DNA of 64,000 bases from an uncultured Burkholderiales bacterium (lineage in GTDB: Bacteria > Pseudomonadota > Gammaproteobacteria > Burkholderiales > Burkholderiaceae_C): contig CAIQHG010000012.1 of the NCBI GenBank assembly GCA_903871545.1, forward strand, positions 1 to 64,000. The letters are read 5' to 3'. Within the stretch, counting starts at the first letter, position 1, and each line of letters starts with the position of its first letter. The translations under genes were made by a program, and so were the position numbers. The notes below the pieces were generated by a model. It saw only the letters and a list, made by a program, of their open reading frames with translations, made no database searches and had not been told where the DNA came from. Positions 26,468 through 34,365 of this stretch are shown here, piece after piece.

Positions 26468-27859
26468 TTAAGAGATTGAAGGGGTAATGTTGAACTGCTT
26501 GATTTCAAACCAGTCCAAAATATCTGGAGCGGGTATGGTGTGATAGAGCGAAAATGCAAAAACTTCTCCCGCAGATAATTCACTAGGAGAAAAAGGAAAC
26601 GCCAAATTACCCGCTGTACAAATGCGCCCTTCAAAGGAGAAATGCAGTAAGTTTTGTTTAAAGACTGCTGCACATTGCTTTGCCAGTTCCTCAGTTGCCG
26701 CGATGAATTCAATCAACAAACCTACCTCGTTTGAAGATTGCAGTTGCTGGGGTAGCTTTTGTACCGCACCCATCCCGTAGACGTGTGGATGATAACTCCA
26801 CTGACTAGGGATTAAAAGTTTGACTCTCTCATGGACAGTTTTTAAATGATCTAAGATGTTTGCAATGAATCCAGGATCCGCACTTGCAGCAATTAAGACA
26901 CTGCGGTATCCCAAGGAATAAGCGCCCTCAACTTTAAGGGTAGGCGCTGCTCGGGGTATCCACAATGAGTTGCTTACCCGGGTAGAGTGAGAGTCAACTT
27001 GTTCGTACTTTGCTTGTCTCAAATCAAGAGTGCCAGTTGGCTCCTCTACAAAATGAGGGTCCGCCTGTTCGTAGAGCGCGTGCGCTGCCACCGATTGGGG
27101 AGTTGCGTGACAACTGGAATTCATACTCTCTATGATAAAACCCTCTTCAGACAGATAAGCCATGATCGCGTCTCGCCCCCCCGGAACACAACAAAGAGAG
27201 GAGCATTCGATAATTTTTGCCATGTGCACCGACAATCCTGTCGGGTAGCCTAGCATCTCAGGCAAACTGGCAAATATTGCGGTGTCGCATGCTCTTCCAA
27301 CAATTAAAACGTCTGGATCTAACTCCAATGCTCTTTTAAAAGTCTCCGTACCGCACTGGGCAACTATGCGACTATTAAAAAGCACGTCATCACTTGGGGG
27401 GGCCATTTCACCCAAGGGTCTCAGATTGCCCGATTTTTTTGCTTGAATTATTATTTCAGGAGATAAATCCGTACAGACGCTTACTACACTAAGTTGCAAT
27501 TTGTTTTTAACTGACAAATGTTTGATGGTGTTGACGACCAAATCCACTTGCTGCTTAGAACCTGCAGTTCCAGCACTCCCTATGATGAGAGGCACTCCTA
27601 GACCTTGCGCTCCAAGCAATACGGTCTCCAAATCGCTTTGCATCATCTGGCTAGGAGCAGCAGGCTGGCCCGAGCCCAAAAAATAAGGTCCTAGATCAAT
27701 AGAGCCCATATCAGCGCCAATGAAATCGGGGCGTTGTGCTAAGCCTCTATTAAAAGAGTCCTTGGGTATTCCGTACCCGAGTTGCCCAGAGGCGCACAAA
27801 ACCTTTAAAGGTCTGCCCCCTAAAATGTGACTTGATAGTAACCGCTTTGTTGCATTCAT
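26468..27859 (-). CDS. DUF1446 / AtuA-like protein (acyclic terpene utilisation family)
   Basis: A 463-aa member of the family named after Pseudomonas AtuA, whose biochemical activity is not established. Visible hallmarks are VLCASGQLGYGIPKDS, FIGADMGSIDLGPYFLGSG, the Gly-rich PLIIGSAGTAGSK, DVLIVGRACDTAIFASLP and APTLKVEGAYSLGYRS. The small AtuA C-terminal-like domain seen in full-length AtuA is absent; instead a DUF4387 gene overlaps by 4 bp upstream. The chain ends with an extra region (KQNLLHFSFEGRICTAGNLAFPFSPSE). Strong coupling to DUF4387 suggests a two-protein complex. Confidence 0.82.
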   Translation of the reverse strand: MNATKRLLSSHILGGRPLKVLCASGQLGYGIPKDSFNRGLAQRPDFIGADMGSIDLGPYFLGSGQPAAPSQMMQSDLETVLLGAQGLGVPLIIGSAGTAGSKQQVDLVVNTIKHLSVKNKLQLSVVSVCTDLSPEIIIQAKKSGNLRPLGEMAPPSDDVLFNSRIVAQCGTETFKRALELDPDVLIVGRACDTAIFASLPEMLGYPTGLSVHMAKIIECSSLCCVPGGRDAIMAYLSEEGFIIESMNSSCHATPQSVAAHALYEQADPHFVEEPTGTLDLRQAKYEQVDSHSTRVSNSLWIPRAAPTLKVEGAYSLGYRSVLIAASADPGFIANILDHLKTVHERVKLLIPSQWSYHPHVYGMGAVQKLPQQLQSSNEVGLLIEFIAATEELAKQCAAVFKQNLLHFSFEGRICTAGNLAFPFSPSELSAGEVFAFSLYHTIPAPDILDWFEIKQFNITPSIS

Positions 27860-28167
27860 AACTTTATGCGTAGCAAGTGCCCATGTTGCTGCGCTCCGTA
27901 AAGATCGCTGTCACCAGGTGTGCCGGCAATTAATTTTCTAGGCAAGGAGAATTTAATTGCATTTATTTGAGGAATCTCAAATTTCAAAACCGTATCTGGA
28001 CTGACCTCATAAAGTGCTGCAACGGACTGAATACTCAAAGTCTCGCTTTTTACAGCAGATTGATAGCATTGAGAGTTGTGGAAAAAAAGATCTAAAGTCA
28101 GGCAAGAGGGGCCTGCGTTTTTGCTTCTAAGGACTTTAACCAAATCAGATAGTTGGGTTTTAGACAT
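27856..28167 (-). CDS. DUF4387 family protein, probable partner of the DUF1446 protein
   Basis: A 103-aa protein of a small family found next to DUF1446 genes. Recognisable features are the N-terminal LSDLVKVLRSKNAGPSCLTLDLFF and the C-terminal GTPGDSDLYGAQQHGHLLRI. It has no signal or membrane segment. It is the first gene of the operon and shares an ATGA overlap with the AtuA-like gene. Function unknown; probably a small subunit or domain completing the AtuA-like protein, in the position that the AtuA C-terminal domain occupies in the second module of this window (42872-43213). Confidence 0.78.
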   Translation of the reverse strand: MSKTQLSDLVKVLRSKNAGPSCLTLDLFFHNSQCYQSAVKSETLSIQSVAALYEVSPDTVLKFEIPQINAIKFSLPRKLIAGTPGDSDLYGAQQHGHLLRIKL

Positions 28168-28333
28168 GCTCAGTCTGTGCTTGTTTCATCTGCGTTTTTC
28201 AAGAAATTAAAATTTTAAAAACTAAGTATATACTAGCTAAAACGATATAGTTTTACTATCCCACTTGTCGGTTGTAGTTGGTTAGCTTTGTTTATTTTCA
28301 TCACCGAAAAAACCAAAAGTCTTTTTAAAAATC

Positions 28334-29233
28334 ATGGATCACGATCACTACGATTTCAGTCCCAAAGTTTATCGCCAAAATCCTTTCAAAGAATCATCTA
28401 TTGGTATTTTAGGATTTGTGGTTTTATATCTTGAGCACTGGGAATTTTTGCCTGAAGAAAATTGGCGTCGCGATCCAAGATGGATGGGGGAATTTGGAAG
28501 TTTTTTCCCAGACTTTCGTACCTGGACTCAAAGAGAATACGGATTACGCGTTGGCATTTTTAGAGTAATTGAGGCCCTTGAAGACGCCGGCATAAAGCCG
28601 GCCATTGCTGCGAACTCAGCCGCTTTGAAGCGGCTTCCTAATTTGGTGCAGAGATTTAATCAAATGGGGTGTGAGTGGATTGGGCACGGCGTTGCTATAA
28701 ACCATATGATGCACTCTAAAATGTCCGTTGAAGAACAACAAAAATACATTGAGGACAGTTTGAGAGCTGTTGAAGAATTCACGGGTAAGACTGCGAAGGG
28801 GTGGGTCAGTCAAGATTGGGGCAGCACTACCCAGACCCCTAATTTACTTAGCAAACTCGGTATTAAGTACACCCTAGATTGGCCAAACGACGAGCAACCT
28901 TATATATTAAAAAATAAATCTGCAACCAAAGAGGGAGCTGTTTTATCGATTCCAATGTCTAACGAGTACGATGATGTTCAGTGCCAGTGGTTTAGGAATC
29001 TTAATGCGAGTGAGTTCCAAACTATATGCACGGATGGACTTAGCTACCTTAGCCGAGAGTGGCAAACTAAAGGGGTTCAAAGTATTTACGGCTTAGGCCT
29101 GCATCCTTGGTTATGCGGCATGCCCAACAGGATCAAGTATTTAAAACAAACCTTAAATGAACTTAAAAATAATAAGGATGTGCGTTGGGTGTCTCCCGAG
29201 CATATTCTTAGCGAATTTACGACTCACCCTTAA
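28334..29233 (+). CDS. PuuE-like polysaccharide deacetylase (NodB-fold) family protein
   Basis: A 299-aa NodB-fold protein of the allantoinase PuuE/imidase branch. It contains the branch-typical LEHWEFLP where true polysaccharide deacetylases have TFDDG, then REYGLRVGIFRVIEAL, EWIGHGVAINHMMHS and KTAKGWVSQDWGSTTQTPNLL. Without the metal-binding Asp and without a signal peptide, a cytoplasmic ring-amide hydrolase is more likely than cell-wall deacetylation. It is divergent from the DUF4387 operon across 166 bp and converges on the isochorismatase-like gene. A paralogue lies at 29987-30844. Confidence 0.75.
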   Translation: MDHDHYDFSPKVYRQNPFKESSIGILGFVVLYLEHWEFLPEENWRRDPRWMGEFGSFFPDFRTWTQREYGLRVGIFRVIEALEDAGIKPAIAANSAALKRLPNLVQRFNQMGCEWIGHGVAINHMMHSKMSVEEQQKYIEDSLRAVEEFTGKTAKGWVSQDWGSTTQTPNLLSKLGIKYTLDWPNDEQPYILKNKSATKEGAVLSIPMSNEYDDVQCQWFRNLNASEFQTICTDGLSYLSREWQTKGVQSIYGLGLHPWLCGMPNRIKYLKQTLNELKNNKDVRWVSPEHILSEFTTHP

Positions 29234-29294
29234 AAGGCTTATTAAATCCTTTCTGATATTGGCAAAACCCTAGCCCAGCCCGGCTCACATCGCC

Positions 29295-29960
29295 TCATTT
29301 CAGCTCAGTGAGGCATTCATCCGTAGATTTAACACTGCCAAATAATCTTTTAAAGTTTTTCATAGTTGAGTGGTGTAGGTCCTCATGTGTCGTTCCGCAC
29401 GCGTCCTCTACCAAGGTGACTGAATACCCTCTGTCTGCAGCCTCTCTAGCTGTAGTCTCTACACACATATTAGTTGAAACACCGGTTAAATAGAGTTGAT
29501 CACAGTTCAAAGACCTGAGAAGACTATCAATGCCAGTCGAGGCAAATGCGCCTATCGTTGTTTTTCTAAGAACATAGTCTGTCTCTAAGGGCTTTAACTC
29601 TTCGATAATTTCGTGCTCTTTTGAACCCACATAATTACCCAACTTAACGAACAACTCTTTCATGTGAAAGGGGGCATCATGGGCGTTCGCCTGCGCGGCT
29701 CCTATTGTGATGTAGACGACGGGTCTGCCTAAGTGGTGAAACAAATCAATCATCTTTCGTGAGTTTGGAACAACAAATTTCTCGATTCGCTCGAAACGGT
29801 ACTCTCCCACATTTGAGCCTTGTTGCTTTAGCTGCCGAGCGAGCGCCCCCTCCTTTGAACCCGTTGCATACTGCATATCGATGACTAAAAGCGCTGTGCT
29901 AGAAACTGAGATTTTACGCTTTCGGGTATAGGCATTGATGTAGTCAGTTGTTGTATTCAT
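29295..29960 (-). CDS. Isochorismatase-like cysteine hydrolase (amidohydrolase type)
   Basis: A 221-aa hydrolase with the Asp-Lys-Cys triad visible: ALLVIDMQYATG, VLRKTTIGAFAST and TGVSTNMCVETTAREAADRGY. The family includes maleamate amidase, ureidoacrylate hydrolase (RutB), N-carbamoylsarcosine amidase and nicotinamidase. It is the last gene of the 8-gene minus-strand operon that contains a cyclic amidohydrolase and a maleate-isomerase-like protein, so hydrolysis of a half-amide or ureido acid is the most natural role. The exact substrate is not determinable. Confidence 0.82.
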   Translation of the reverse strand: MNTTTDYINAYTRKRKISVSSTALLVIDMQYATGSKEGALARQLKQQGSNVGEYRFERIEKFVVPNSRKMIDLFHHLGRPVVYITIGAAQANAHDAPFHMKELFVKLGNYVGSKEHEIIEELKPLETDYVLRKTTIGAFASTGIDSLLRSLNCDQLYLTGVSTNMCVETTAREAADRGYSVTLVEDACGTTHEDLHHSTMKNFKRLFGSVKSTDECLTELK

Positions 29961-29986
29961 GATAAGGGGTAGATTGGGTTTGAAAA

Positions 29987-30844
29987 TTAAACTGGAAACT
30001 GTTTCGCATAGTGACTAACGATTTCCGAACCTGTTGCGCACCATACACCTGGATGCGAAAAAATGTAATCAAATGCTTTGGATAAATAATCGATTCGGTG
30101 AGGCTGGCCCATTATAAAAGGGTGAATCGCAATATTCATGACCCGCCCACCCTCCGCGTACAAAGTATCAAATGTATCGCAAATATTCATACCAAACTCT
30201 TTAGCCTCTATGCCTCTTCGCCAAGCAATGCTGTCGTTGATCTCCATTGAGTAAGGAAGCGATAATAGTCTACCGCTCTTCACGTTGATTTCTGTAGGTT
30301 GATCATCGTGATAAAAATCACAAATATAGCTAATTCCAGCCTCTGCAACCAAATCAGGCGTGTTCAGTGTATTGGACGCAGCTGGAGAGAACCACCCCTT
30401 AAAAGGAGCGCCCACCGAGTCGATATGCATTTGCTGAGCTTTTTGAATTTCAGTCCTTTCTTCCTCCTCCGTCATGTTCCAGTGATAACGGGTGTTATAA
30501 ATCCCGTGGGACATAAATTCCCACTCTCTTTTCGCCATCTCCTGTGCGATTTCTGGATACATCGTTAAAACAGCCATGGACAAAGAAACTGTGCATTTAA
30601 TTTTGAAGCGATCCATCAACTCAAAAAATCTCCAAACTCCGACCCTGTTACCGTAATCTCTTTGCCCGTAACCCAAAATATCTGGATGAGGCGTGCGGGG
30701 CCAAGGATCTCTTACTTTGACTAAGGAGGGAAGGTATTCATAGTGTTCAATATTAGGTGCCACCCAAAGCGCAATGCGAGCATTTGAGGGCCAAGCTATA
30801 GGGGCTCTCTCAGTGATTGCACTATATGTAATTCTTGAATTCAA
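29987..30844 (-). CDS. PuuE/imidase-like NodB-fold hydrolase
   Basis: A 285-aa second member of the PuuE-like branch. It shows IEHYEYLP in place of the metal Asp motif, QRDYGNRVGVWRFFELMDRF, FMSHGIYNTRYHWNMTEEEER and GWFSPAASNTLNTPDLVAEAG. The start is TTG. To my recollection, allantoinase PuuE and the Pseudomonas putida YZ-26 imidase belong to this fold, which would fit opening of a five- or six-membered cyclic amide. It sits between the importer ATPase gene (64 bp) and the isochorismatase-like gene (26 bp) in one operon. Confidence 0.75.
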   Translation of the reverse strand: MNSRITYSAITERAPIAWPSNARIALWVAPNIEHYEYLPSLVKVRDPWPRTPHPDILGYGQRDYGNRVGVWRFFELMDRFKIKCTVSLSMAVLTMYPEIAQEMAKREWEFMSHGIYNTRYHWNMTEEEERTEIQKAQQMHIDSVGAPFKGWFSPAASNTLNTPDLVAEAGISYICDFYHDDQPTEINVKSGRLLSLPYSMEINDSIAWRRGIEAKEFGMNICDTFDTLYAEGGRVMNIAIHPFIMGQPHRIDYLSKAFDYIFSHPGVWCATGSEIVSHYAKQFPV

Positions 30845-30908
30845 CTGGATATCCGTTTTTTACAGAAGATCTTAAAAATTGTAACAGCGCTGAGGGAGTA
30901 TGCTTTTT

Positions 30909-31700
30909 TTACAAGGGCTTGGCCGTCACAGCTGCTCGAGCAAGATTTGCCTCCTCCCGTATGACCTCCATCACGTGACGCTTGATATCGTTAAAGTCAG
31001 AGGAGGTAACGTCACGTGGCCTGTCTAAATTTATTTTGATTAACTCGCGAAGCTTGCCGGGACGGTGGGTCATAATTGCAATTTGAGTTCCAAGGATCAG
31101 TGCCTCATCCACGCTGTGGGTCACGAATAGTATTGTGCTGTGGTACTTCTCCCAAATCGCGACAAGTTCTTCTTGCATCTCCAACTTTGTCTGCGCGTCT
31201 AGCGCAGCAAAGGGCTCGTCCATCAAAATGACTGCCGGGTTTTGAAGCAATGCCCGAGCAATGCCCACGCGCTGGGCCATCCCGCCCGATAATTCGCTTG
31301 GAAAGTGGCGCTCAAAACCTTTTAGCTTTACTGCGTCAATAAAGGGCTGTGCTGCCTCTTGTCTTTGCTCCTTACTATGACCCTTCAACTTTAATGCAAA
31401 TGCGATGTTGTCCCAGACAGGCAACCAAGGCATCAAATTAGGTTGTTGAAAAACCATTCCTCTATCTGCTCCTGGTCCCAAAATAGGGCGACCATCTACC
31501 AATACATCTCCGCGAGTGGGTTTTTCAAAACCAGCGACCATGTTGAGGAGAGTAGATTTCCCGCAACCGCTAGGGCCGATCAAACAAACAAACTCTTTCT
31601 TCTCCACGCTAAGTGAGACGCGGTCTATTGCCAATGTTTTCGTTTCACGCACTTGATCATGAAATTCTTTTACGATATCGTTCAGTTGGATGAATGACAT
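30909..31700 (-). CDS. NitT/TauT-type ABC transporter ATPase (SsuB/TauB-like)
   Basis: ATPase of 263 aa. Walker A is GPSGCGKSTLLN, the Q-loop region is MVFQQPNLMPWLPV, the signature is LSGGMAQRVGIARALL, Walker B is VILMDEPFAALD, and the switch His is in VTHSVDEALIL. It overlaps nothing and follows the permease after 9 bp. Members of this family import sulfonates, nitrate, taurine, pyrimidine precursors or other small anions and amides. The genes around it (cyclic amidohydrolase, racemase-like, maleate-isomerase-like) suggest a nitrogen-containing ring compound rather than a sulfonate. Confidence 0.9.
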   Translation of the reverse strand: MSFIQLNDIVKEFHDQVRETKTLAIDRVSLSVEKKEFVCLIGPSGCGKSTLLNMVAGFEKPTRGDVLVDGRPILGPGADRGMVFQQPNLMPWLPVWDNIAFALKLKGHSKEQRQEAAQPFIDAVKLKGFERHFPSELSGGMAQRVGIARALLQNPAVILMDEPFAALDAQTKLEMQEELVAIWEKYHSTILFVTHSVDEALILGTQIAIMTHRPGKLRELIKINLDRPRDVTSSDFNDIKRHVMEVIREEANLARAAVTAKPL

Positions 31701-31709
31701 AAGTACCCT

Positions 31710-32525
31710 TTAAGAAGCCACGCCCTGCAAAGTTCCTGCCTGTTGCCAACGCAGTAATTTATTAGAGATAGCTTTGACAGCAAAATCAGATAGAAAACCT
31801 AATAGTCCGATGCTAAACATGCTGGCTATAACCATGTCATATCGTAAAAAGTAATAGGAATCCCAAAGTACATATCCAAGCCCACTTTTAACGGCGACCA
31901 TTTCAGCCGTCACAGTCAGCATCCACGCACTTCCAACGCCAATTCGAAGACCGGCAAAGATACTGGGCATGGCAGCGGGCAAGACAACAAATCTTAGCAA
32001 TTGGCTCTCAGTGGCCCCAGCCATTGAGGCGGCACGCAATAAGTCTCGACTAACCGTTTTGACACCGTGAATGGTGTTCATTAAGATGGGGAAAAATGCG
32101 CCTAAGAACACTAAAAATATGGCAGGTTTATTTGCTATGCCAAACCAAATAATGGCTAAAGGTATCCAAGATACGGGCGGTATCGGACGCAGTATCTGCA
32201 AAGTAGGCTCAATCGTCTTCTCAAACAAACGAGACCATCCGATTCCTACCCCTAGACCAATGGCTAGTACGGTGGCAATAAAGTAGCCAGTAAATACTCT
32301 TGTACTGCTTGATAAAGCGTCAATGTACCAATGGCCTGCATTATCTTGCGTAAATTCGTCAATCGCAAAAAGCCAATCTGCCCATGACATTAAAACACGG
32401 GAAGGTGCCGGTAAAAGTGCCGGCGGAATGTATCCAGAGCGTGAAAAAAGCTCCCATCCTATGAGCAATAAAGCCGGCACCCACACTCTTCCCTTGTAAG
32501 ACCAGATATTTTTAATAATTCGCAT
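31710..32525 (-). CDS. NitT/TauT-type ABC transporter permease (SsuC-like)
   Basis: Inner-membrane permease (BPD_transp_1) with about six helices. The EAA-like coupling loop is visible in LLRAASMAGATESQLLRFVVLPAAMPSI split over two helices, and GLRIGVGSAWMLTVTAEM follows. The ORF track opens at a TTG at 32543 that overlaps the binding-protein gene; an ATG at 32525 (MRIIKNIW) lies eight bases after the upstream stop and is preferred, giving 271 aa. Partner genes flank it on both sides. Confidence 0.88.
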   Translation of the reverse strand: MRIIKNIWSYKGRVWVPALLLIGWELFSRSGYIPPALLPAPSRVLMSWADWLFAIDEFTQDNAGHWYIDALSSSTRVFTGYFIATVLAIGLGVGIGWSRLFEKTIEPTLQILRPIPPVSWIPLAIIWFGIANKPAIFLVFLGAFFPILMNTIHGVKTVSRDLLRAASMAGATESQLLRFVVLPAAMPSIFAGLRIGVGSAWMLTVTAEMVAVKSGLGYVLWDSYYFLRYDMVIASMFSIGLLGFLSDFAVKAISNKLLRWQQAGTLQGVAS

Positions 32526-32532
32526 TATCAAC

Positions 32533-33573
32533 TTAATAACCAAGTGCCGAAGCGGGTTTACCCGTCACCTCAGTCAAAAAGGTGTAGTTCATATTTTTGT
32601 CGATGTCTGAGCTCACATCACGGGAAATGTACTTAAGATCTAACATCATCTCCGCAATAGCGTGGGTAGAGGACCTTTGCATTGAAATATCAGGATATGC
32701 ATTTTTGAGAGCCTCTGTGGCAACTGCTTTATCAAGTCCAGTTCCTTTAACGATGCTGTCAATCCAGCCTTGTTTGTCTTTGTTCAGTTGATCAACTAAC
32801 TTTACAACGGAGGCGACGGTTTGACGCACAGCCTCTGGCTTTTCTTTGACAACGTCAGAGCGTGTCACAATCAAATTGGTGAGCCTTCCAGCAGCTTGTT
32901 CATAGGGGAAATTAAAATGTTTGCCCACGCCTGTGAGTCTGATTTGCGATGCAAATGGTTCAACCGTACCAATCAACTCAATCTCCCCTCTTTGCAATGC
33001 TGCAGCGTGGTCTGCGGGATTGGGGATATTGACAAATTGCACATCACGGCTTGGATTAATCCCATTTTTAACTAACTCTCCGCGCATGTGCAAGTCCTGG
33101 GCGTTGCCCCTTGAAGCTGCAATACGAAATGGTTTACCTTGAGCTTTGTAATCGGCTATCATTTTTTTAAGTCCAGCCCAGTCGTTTGGATTTAAAGTTG
33201 AATCCTTTGCAACCAAGAGCTCCGAGCCGCCGTTGACTTGACCAGATACTGCGACCAAATCCATCCCCTTGTCCAAACCCGTTACGAAGTGCAAATAAGT
33301 AACTTGTGCAATGTCCACGCTTTTAGACACAAGCGCTGTGAGCGCGTCATTGCCTGAGTTAAAGTTAATCGCCTCGATTTCAACTCCTTTTGCTAAACCG
33401 GGAACCATGGCCATTGATAAGCAATGAGCACATTTGGCATATGCCATTTTAATTTTTGGTACAGCAGTTTGTGCTTGAACAGTAAAGCTGTAGCCAAGTC
33501 CAAGACTTGCTAGCAAAGTCGCCAGAGCTATAGAACGAGTCAAAACCGAAATTGGCTTGAAGGAAAAAAACAT
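32533..33573 (-). CDS. NitT/TauT-type periplasmic substrate-binding protein (SsuA-like)
   Basis: Solute receptor of 346 aa with a Sec signal peptide (SIALATLLASLGLGYSFTVQAQT) cleaved near residue 35. The mature N-terminus IKMAYAKCAHCLSMAMVPGLAKG carries an uncommon CxxC pair, which could form a disulfide near the binding cleft. The two-lobe NMT1/SsuA signature follows (DIAQVTYLHFVTGLDKGMDLVAVSG, IRIAASRGNAQDL-like). The start has an AGGAG site. It is the first transporter gene in the operon; ligand unknown. Confidence 0.87.
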   Translation of the reverse strand: MFFSFKPISVLTRSIALATLLASLGLGYSFTVQAQTAVPKIKMAYAKCAHCLSMAMVPGLAKGVEIEAINFNSGNDALTALVSKSVDIAQVTYLHFVTGLDKGMDLVAVSGQVNGGSELLVAKDSTLNPNDWAGLKKMIADYKAQGKPFRIAASRGNAQDLHMRGELVKNGINPSRDVQFVNIPNPADHAAALQRGEIELIGTVEPFASQIRLTGVGKHFNFPYEQAAGRLTNLIVTRSDVVKEKPEAVRQTVASVVKLVDQLNKDKQGWIDSIVKGTGLDKAVATEALKNAYPDISMQRSSTHAIAEMMLDLKYISRDVSSDIDKNMNYTFLTEVTGKPASALGY

Positions 33574-33612
33574 AATATTAACTCCTTTGAAAGTTTACTG
33601 GTTATAAAAAAA

Positions 33613-34359
33613 TTACGAGTTTGCCACTATCAAAGCTCTCATTGAAAGCGACAGGCCTTTGTTTAATTTTTGTGGAGGAGATGCATAACTGCCCTCCCTT
33701 GCTTTTTCAGGTCTAAGTCGAGCCAGCATTTCTGCTTGTTGAATAGCGCTTGATACGCCGTCAACTACTGGCGCGGGCAATAAGTGCTTTATTGTGCGAG
33801 CAAGTCCCGCCAAAGGTGCTCCTGCAAGCACAATGACATCAGCTCCGTCCTCTCGCACACACCGATTGGCCAATTCAATCAATCTTTCGCCTTGCTCCTC
33901 TTGCACCGTTACAACATCTTTAAGGGGCTCGTTTAAAGACCTAAAACTAGCTAAACGACCGCTTAGGTGGTAGGCATGCACAGTATCTAAATACCATCCG
34001 CGCATGCGCGGAGAAATTGAAACAATTGAGAATCTGCTTCCAAGTTGGCAAGCACAGGCAAGAGATGCCTCAGTCATACCCGTGACGGGTACTTGTAATA
34101 CTTCGCGCAAAGCAGCTAATCCAGGATCCCCAAAGGCTGCAACCACCACAGCGTCATGTCCAGCTACGTTGGCAGCGACTTTTTCGGCCGTAGCGTAAGC
34201 CCCAACCATGGCCTCAAACCGAGTCTCAATATAGGCCACACCAAAATCAGCCGTTAACGCCGTGATCTCGGTTCCCTCGGAGGCGCTACGAATAGCCTCG
34301 GCTCGAATTAGTTCCGTCACACCGGTGGAAATATTGGGATTTACGACCAATAACTTCAT
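33613..34359 (-). CDS. Hydantoin racemase-like protein lacking the catalytic cysteines
   Basis: A 248-aa Asp/Glu/hydantoin racemase-family protein opening with LLVVNPNISTGVTELI. In active hydantoin racemases the catalytic Cys residues sit in a CFGDPG motif and a later LGCAG motif. Here these read AAFGDPGLAALRE and LAGAPLAGLAR, so both cysteines are absent. The protein may bind its ligand without racemising it, or use another chemistry. It lies between the cyclic amidohydrolase gene (6 bp) and the binding-protein gene (39 bp), and so probably acts on the same hydantoin- or imide-like compound. Confidence 0.8.
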   Translation of the reverse strand: MKLLVVNPNISTGVTELIRAEAIRSASEGTEITALTADFGVAYIETRFEAMVGAYATAEKVAANVAGHDAVVVAAFGDPGLAALREVLQVPVTGMTEASLACACQLGSRFSIVSISPRMRGWYLDTVHAYHLSGRLASFRSLNEPLKDVVTVQEEQGERLIELANRCVREDGADVIVLAGAPLAGLARTIKHLLPAPVVDGVSSAIQQAEMLARLRPEKAREGSYASPPQKLNKGLSLSMRALIVANS

Positions 34360-34365
34360 ATTTTT

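Noticed and set aside
29292-29314. GCCTCA/TGAGGC inverted repeat at the end of the isochorismatase-like gene as a terminator
   Set aside because: Only six pairs, overlaps the stop codon and has no T-tract on either strand.
28334-30844. Annotation of the two NodB-fold proteins as peptidoglycan/chitin deacetylases
   Set aside because: No signal peptide, metal-binding TFDD motif absent, and neighbours are catabolic enzymes.
30909-33573. Sulfonate/taurine utilisation transporter (ssuABC)
   Set aside because: Only general family similarity; no monooxygenase for sulfonates (SsuD/TauD) is adjacent, and the context points to ring amides.
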